A stretch of 64,000 nt of DNA from Arthrobacter sp. N199823 (GTDB lineage Bacteria; Actinomycetota; Actinomycetes; Actinomycetales; Micrococcaceae), in contig NZ_PJIN01000003.1 of the NCBI RefSeq assembly GCF_002929705.1, positions 62,001 to 126,000 on the forward strand, read 5' to 3'. The position numbers and the translations under genes are program-made. How positions within the stretch are numbered: position 1 is the stretch's first letter; each line of letters begins with the position of its first letter. Positions 60,681 through 64,000 of this stretch are shown in pieces. The notes beneath the pieces were generated by a model. That model was not told the origin of the DNA. It saw only the letters and a program-made list of their open reading frames with translations, and did no database searches.

Positions 60681-61442
60681 ATGGCCCGCCCCGTAGCGCT
60701 GATTACCGGCGCAACGTCAGGGCTGGGTGCTGAATTTGCCCAGCAACTTGGCCGCGCCCAGCATGATTTGGTGCTGGTCTCCCGTGACGCCGCCCGCCTC
60801 GAGGCCAAGGCAGTGCGCCTGCGCAATGACTTTGGCATTGATGTTCAGATCCTGCCCGCTGACTTAATTACGGACGACGGCGTTGCTTCCGTCAGCGCCC
60901 GGCTGGCCGACCCGGAGCGCCCCGTAGCGGTGCTGGTCAACAACGCCGGGTTCAGTCTGGTGAAGGCATTCGAGAAGAACTCCGTGGAAGAGGAAACGGC
61001 GCACCTGCGCATCTTGGCTCAGAGTCCCATGGAACTCACCCACGCAGTGCTGCCCGGAATGCTGGCCCGTGGTGCCGGGCGCATCATCAACGTCTCAAGC
61101 GTGTCAGCCTTTATCCCGCGCGGCACGTACGGCGCGGCCAAGGCATGGGGCGTCAGCTTCAGCCGATTCGCGAATCTGCGCTTTGGCCCACGTGGCGTCA
61201 AGGTGACAGCCGTGTGCCCTGGTTTTGTGCACACCGAATTCCATCAGCGCATGGGTGCAGATATGGGAGGCGTGAAGCCGTGGATGTGGCTCAACGCCGA
61301 ACAAGTGGTGCGCGAGGGACTGGCCGACAACGCAGTGGGCAAGGCAGTTTCCATCCCGTCCCGGCGTTACGCCACGCTCATGGCGCTGGCCAGGCTGGTC
61401 CCTGACCGTGTGTCAGCAGCAGCAGGCAACCGCGGCCGCTGA
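60681..61442 (+). CDS. short-chain dehydrogenase/reductase
   Basis: The 253-residue classical SDR has the cofactor motif TGATSGLGAEF, NNAG, the catalytic Ser in NVSSVSAF and the YGAAK (YxxxK) pair. The Arg after the Rossmann motif region (SRDAARLEAK) suggests NADP preference. Substrate unknown. ATG 60681 abuts the GNAT stop. A palindrome separates it from the convergent transporter. Confidence 0.9.
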   Translation: MARPVALITGATSGLGAEFAQQLGRAQHDLVLVSRDAARLEAKAVRLRNDFGIDVQILPADLITDDGVASVSARLADPERPVAVLVNNAGFSLVKAFEKNSVEEETAHLRILAQSPMELTHAVLPGMLARGAGRIINVSSVSAFIPRGTYGAAKAWGVSFSRFANLRFGPRGVKVTAVCPGFVHTEFHQRMGADMGGVKPWMWLNAEQVVREGLADNAVGKAVSIPSRRYATLMALARLVPDRVSAAAGNRGR

Positions 61443-61448
61443 TTAAAT

Positions 61449-61515
61449 CGACGGCGTGCCATGGTCTCGAGGGCCCTGAAATTTCGGGGGCACTCGCAAC
61501 TATGGCACGCCGTCG
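61449..61515. terminator. inverted repeat between convergent SDR and MHS genes
   Basis: The 14-bp perfect arms CGACGGCGTGCCAT (61449-61462) and its inverse (61502-61515) enclose a 39-base loop. Its location 6 bases after the SDR stop between convergent genes fits a two-way terminator. Confidence 0.7.
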
Positions 61516-61555
61516 CCAATGAACTCCTGGGATCTACCGTGGGAGCGGCTGGGGA

Positions 61556-63163
61556 TTAGTCCTCGACGGATTCCGGCCGGCCCACGGTAACCGGGATGCC
61601 GGTGCCTGGGGTTGGCGGCTCATAGGATTCGTCGAAGGGCAGGTAATCCATGTCGAGCAACGGATTCTCGTCCTGCGACTTCACCAATTCCTGCGCTTCT
61701 TCCACAGTGGCCACGCTTGGCATGGAGCCAGGCAGGGGCTTCTGGGCTGATTCACGCAGGAAGTAGATGCCCACTGCGCCAATCGCGGACGTCACCATCA
61801 GATAGTAGGCAGGCATCATCTGATTGCCGGTAAGGGTGATCAGGCCCTTCATCACGAAGGGGGCGGTGCCGCCAAAGATCGCAACGGCAAAGTTGTAGGA
61901 GATGCCCATGCCGCCGTAACGGCTGGACGTTGGGAACAATGCCGGCAGCGCCGAGGCCAGGTTTGATACGTAGAACGTAACGGGGAAGGCGATCAAGGCC
62001 AGCCCCAGCAGTGTGGTCCAGACGGGACCCACGGCAATGAGCATAAAGGCGGGAATAGCCAGCACTACTGTGCTGATCGCACCGACCCACAGTACGGGAC
62101 GTCGCCCGATTCTATCGGAGAGGCGGCCTGCCAAGGGGATACACACGGCCATGGCAACCAGAATGGGGATGGTGAGGATGGTTCCGTGTATCTCGTCGTA
62201 GCCCATGGAATCGGTCAAATAAGTTGGCATGTAGGACGTGAGCGCGTAGCCCGCGATGTTGGCTGCTGCCACAAGAACCATGGCGAGCAGGACTTGGCGC
62301 CAGTACACCTTGACCAAGTGGATCGGGCCGTTTGAGGTGCTCACGTCGCTGTCTGCAGCGGACTTGGACGCCTCCTCATTAGCGTCCAGAGTGGCCTGGA
62401 ACTGGGGGGACTCTTCGATCTTCATGCGGAAGTAAATGGCAATCAATCCCAAGGGTCCCGCGATGAGGAACGGCACACGCCAACCCCACTGTTCCATGGC
62501 CTCCTGGCCCAGGGTCAACTGGAGCACGGAGACCGTTGCGGCACCGATGGCGAAGCCCATGTAGCTGCCCAGATCAAGGATGCTGGCAAAGTAACCGCGG
62601 CGCTTGTCCGGGGCATATTCACTGACGAAGGTGGTGGCACCTGCGTATTCACCGCCGGTGGAGAAGCCCTGAATAAGCTTGACCACAACAAGAAGCACTG
62701 CAGCCCAGATGCCGATTTGTGCATATCCGGGAAGGAGCCCGACGGCGAACGTCGAGGCCGCCATGACCATCAAGGTCGTGGCGAGCACCTTTTGGCGCCC
62801 AATTTTGTCTCCAAGCCAGCCGAACACCACGCCGCCGAGCGGGCGGGCCAAGAAGGTAGCCGCGAAGGTTCCCAGCAGGAACAAGGTCCGAACATCTGGG
62901 TCTGCCTCAGGCAGGAACACCGGGCCCATGGTGCCGATCAAGTATCCGAAGACACCGACGTCGTACCATTCCATGGTGTTTCCCACGACGGTGCCGCTAA
63001 GGGCTTTCTTGAGCATGGGCCCATCAACGACATTTACATCGTCGACGCCCAGTCTACGTTTTTTTAGTTTGGGCAAACGCGGCTTCTTAAGCTTCGTTTG
63101 CCGATGATCTGCGGTGTCCTTAACACCTGATTCCGGTTGAGTCATGCTTCGGTCTATGGGCAT
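61556..63163 (-). CDS. MHS-family (ProP-like) proton symporter
   Basis: The 535-residue MFS protein has 12 helices. The MHS hallmarks are present: GNTMEWYDVGVFGYL in helix 1, RPLGGVVFGWLGDKIGRQ in the 2-3 loop, and STGGEYAGATTFVSEY in helix 4. ProP-like members take up osmoprotectants or carboxylates. The N-terminal about 48 residues are basic (LKKPRLPKLKKRRL), and the C-terminus is an acidic tail of about 65 residues; both are unusual in length, and C-terminal tails sense osmolarity in ProP. ATG 63163 has AAGGGGA upstream and a TAGAAT box further up. Confidence 0.87.
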   Translation of the reverse strand: MPIDRSMTQPESGVKDTADHRQTKLKKPRLPKLKKRRLGVDDVNVVDGPMLKKALSGTVVGNTMEWYDVGVFGYLIGTMGPVFLPEADPDVRTLFLLGTFAATFLARPLGGVVFGWLGDKIGRQKVLATTLMVMAASTFAVGLLPGYAQIGIWAAVLLVVVKLIQGFSTGGEYAGATTFVSEYAPDKRRGYFASILDLGSYMGFAIGAATVSVLQLTLGQEAMEQWGWRVPFLIAGPLGLIAIYFRMKIEESPQFQATLDANEEASKSAADSDVSTSNGPIHLVKVYWRQVLLAMVLVAAANIAGYALTSYMPTYLTDSMGYDEIHGTILTIPILVAMAVCIPLAGRLSDRIGRRPVLWVGAISTVVLAIPAFMLIAVGPVWTTLLGLALIAFPVTFYVSNLASALPALFPTSSRYGGMGISYNFAVAIFGGTAPFVMKGLITLTGNQMMPAYYLMVTSAIGAVGIYFLRESAQKPLPGSMPSVATVEEAQELVKSQDENPLLDMDYLPFDESYEPPTPGTGIPVTVGRPESVED

Positions 63164-63667
63164 TTGTTGATCCCCTTAAGGAGTGCATTTGCTTGCGACT
63201 TTCTGCTGCATCGCTACGGGCAGACCTTAAATTCTAGCAGATGGCCCATTCTCAGCCATGACAGGGGGTGCTGTCAAGGCGCCAAAAACCCCGTTATCAC
63301 GGCCCACAGAGGGTGCGATACGGGGTTTAGCGGAAGGGCGGAATCGCACTCTCCGAGTCACTTGGACCCCCGCTTGCGAGCGGTGGGAATGCGTGGCTGG
63401 GCCCACATTCGCGAGGGACCCGCTTGCGAGTGGTGGGAACGCGTGGATGGGCCCACGCGCCCGAGGGGCCCCAACAGAGGGACGAGGTTACAGTGTGCGT
63501 GGCTGGGCCCACATTCGCGAGGGACCCGCTACGAGTGGTGGGAACGCGTGGCTGGGCCCACGCGCCCGAGGGGCCCCAACCGAGGGACGAGGCTACAGTG
63601 TGCGTGGCTGGGCCCACATTTGCGAGGGACCCGCTGCGAGCTTGCGAGTGGGGGGAGCGGATGGGGA
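63164..63667. other. intergenic region with hairpins and long tandem repeats
   Basis: This 504-bp stretch between the MHS gene start and the ptsH stop holds a TGACAG/CTGTCA hairpin (63259-63276), a bulged stem AAACCCCGTTATC with GATACGGGGTTT (63286-63328) and the tandem repeats listed separately. All forward frames are open because the repeat length divides by three in places; I do not regard them as genes. Confidence 0.6.
63370..63655. repeat. tandem repeat block, period 105-106 bases
   Basis: Two alternating sub-units, A (about 50 bases, opening GCGTGGCTGGGCCCACATT) and B (56 bases, opening GCGTGGATGGGCCCACGCG), occur as partial-A, A1 63391, B1 63441, A2 63497, B2 63546, A3 63602. A and B share their first 16 bases, so the block is a repeat within a repeat; five copies of the palindrome TGGGCCCA result. 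It follows ptsH on its strand and has no sign of coding use. Confidence 0.85.
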
Positions 63668-63943
63668 CTAGGCGTCGTGGTTGGTCTCCAAAATGCTGAC
63701 CAGCGAGTCCAAAGCAGCACCCACTGAGTCGTCATCGCTGCGCAGCACAACCGCTTCGCCGAACTCCATGCCCAAGCTCATCAGTGCCAGCATGCTGTCA
63801 GCATCAACCGCGTCCTCAATGGGGTCACCCGCACGCGCAATGGTCACCTCAGCGGCCAGCTCGCCGGCGGCTTCGGCAAAGATCGATGCCGGGCGAGCAT
63901 GCAGTCCAACGGTGCTGGCAATGGTTGCGGTGCGTTCAATCAT
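63668..63943 (-). CDS. ptsH: HPr phosphocarrier protein
   Basis: The 91-residue general PTS carrier receives phosphate from enzyme I on the His of GLHARPAS and passes it to EIIA domains, including DhaM here perhaps. The regulatory Ser region appears as DADSMLALMSLG. The ATG at 63943 follows AGGAG. It lies just after another minus-strand gene whose end is at 63977, probably a PTS component. The tandem-repeat block follows its stop. Confidence 0.94.
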   Translation of the reverse strand: MIERTATIASTVGLHARPASIFAEAAGELAAEVTIARAGDPIEDAVDADSMLALMSLGMEFGEAVVLRSDDDSVGAALDSLVSILETNHDA

Positions 63944-63976
63944 GGGTTCTCCTGAAAATAATGGTTAAAAGATGGA

Positions 63977-64000
63977 TCAGAGGCCGAGTTCAGCGAGGTC
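63977..64000 (-). CDS. last codons of an upstream gene (cut off), possibly a PTS component
   Basis: On the minus strand the frame reads DLAELGL then a stop at 63977-63979, 33 bases ahead of ptsH. Only seven residues are visible, so identity cannot be read. The spacing to ptsH makes co-transcription with a PTS gene (a fructose enzyme II or enzyme I) likely. Confidence 0.4.
   Translation of the reverse strand, partial: DLAELGL

Noticed and set aside
63137..63727. Forward ORF of about 196 codons with repeated Gly/Pro/Arg/Trp peptide
   Set aside because: It is produced by the 105-bp tandem repeats; several frames on both strands are open in the same stretch, there is no ribosome site, and it overlaps the 3' end of ptsH.

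Overview
The window is ordinary chromosome of a high-GC Gram-positive actinobacterium, most likely Micrococcaceae (Arthrobacter or a close relative). This rests on the gene families and their order: ftsH-folE-folP-folB-folK, lysS followed by lsr2 and clpC, disA beside radA, the actinobacterial zincin DUF2342 before tilS and hpt, frequent GTG/TTG starts, and many start/stop overlaps that suggest translational coupling. It holds 62 protein genes that I support (two cut by the window edges), one possible 13-codon leader, and one tRNA-Lys. I see no rRNA, CRISPR array, insertion sequence, prophage or integrase.

Layout. 1-6.7 kb: a POT peptide transporter (cut at the left edge), a rhodanese, pheA, a small acidic protein, a diacylglycerol-kinase-like lipid kinase, serS, a HAD phosphatase and ppa. 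6.9-17.6 kb: dacB, then a compact eight-gene minus-strand locus read from right to left: response regulator, histidine kinase, phosphodiester glycosidase, GT2-GtrA glycosyltransferase, DUF4956 membrane protein, VTC-type polyphosphate polymerase domain, Cthe_2159-like beta-helix lipoprotein and CotH-kinase lipoprotein. This looks like a regulated cell-envelope or phosphopolymer module and is the most interesting part of the window. A block of three 61-bp tandem repeats lies just upstream of it. 17.9-30.3 kb: one long plus-strand run of housekeeping genes: DUF2342 zincin, tilS, hpt, ftsH, the folate genes, DUF3180, two PH-domain membrane proteins, a DUF2520 Rossmann protein and panC.

30.5-35 kb: a uridine/ribonucleoside catabolic operon (nucleoside hydrolase, MFS permease, ribokinase) divergent from its LacI-family regulator, with two operator-like palindromes between them. 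35-40.8 kb: lysS, a 50-residue membrane protein, lsr2, clpC and a short argA-type acetyltransferase. 40.9-43.3 kb: a PTS-dependent dihydroxyacetone kinase operon, dhaKLM, with DhaM fused to HPr. 43.5-49.5 kb: mutY, a membrane-anchored hypothetical protein, disA, radA and an FUSC-like membrane protein. 49.6-51.8 kb: a MarR regulator with a DHA2 drug-efflux permease and a clear palindromic operator. 52-58.2 kb: phosphate uptake, with high-affinity pstSCAB behind a PHO-box-like repeat and low-affinity PiT plus its DUF47 partner facing it. 58.4-64 kb: a conserved hypothetical protein, tRNA-Lys, pdxK, a GNAT, an SDR, an MHS-family transporter, a roughly 105-bp tandem repeat block, ptsH, and the last seven codons of another gene.

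A recurring feature is the long, near-perfect inverted repeat just beyond gene ends (stems about 10-33 bp). At least a dozen occur, nearly all with different sequence but similar placement, so they look like a class of strong transcription terminators rather than copies of one mobile repeat. All functions are inferred from reading the sequence and from knowledge of the families; no database search was possible.
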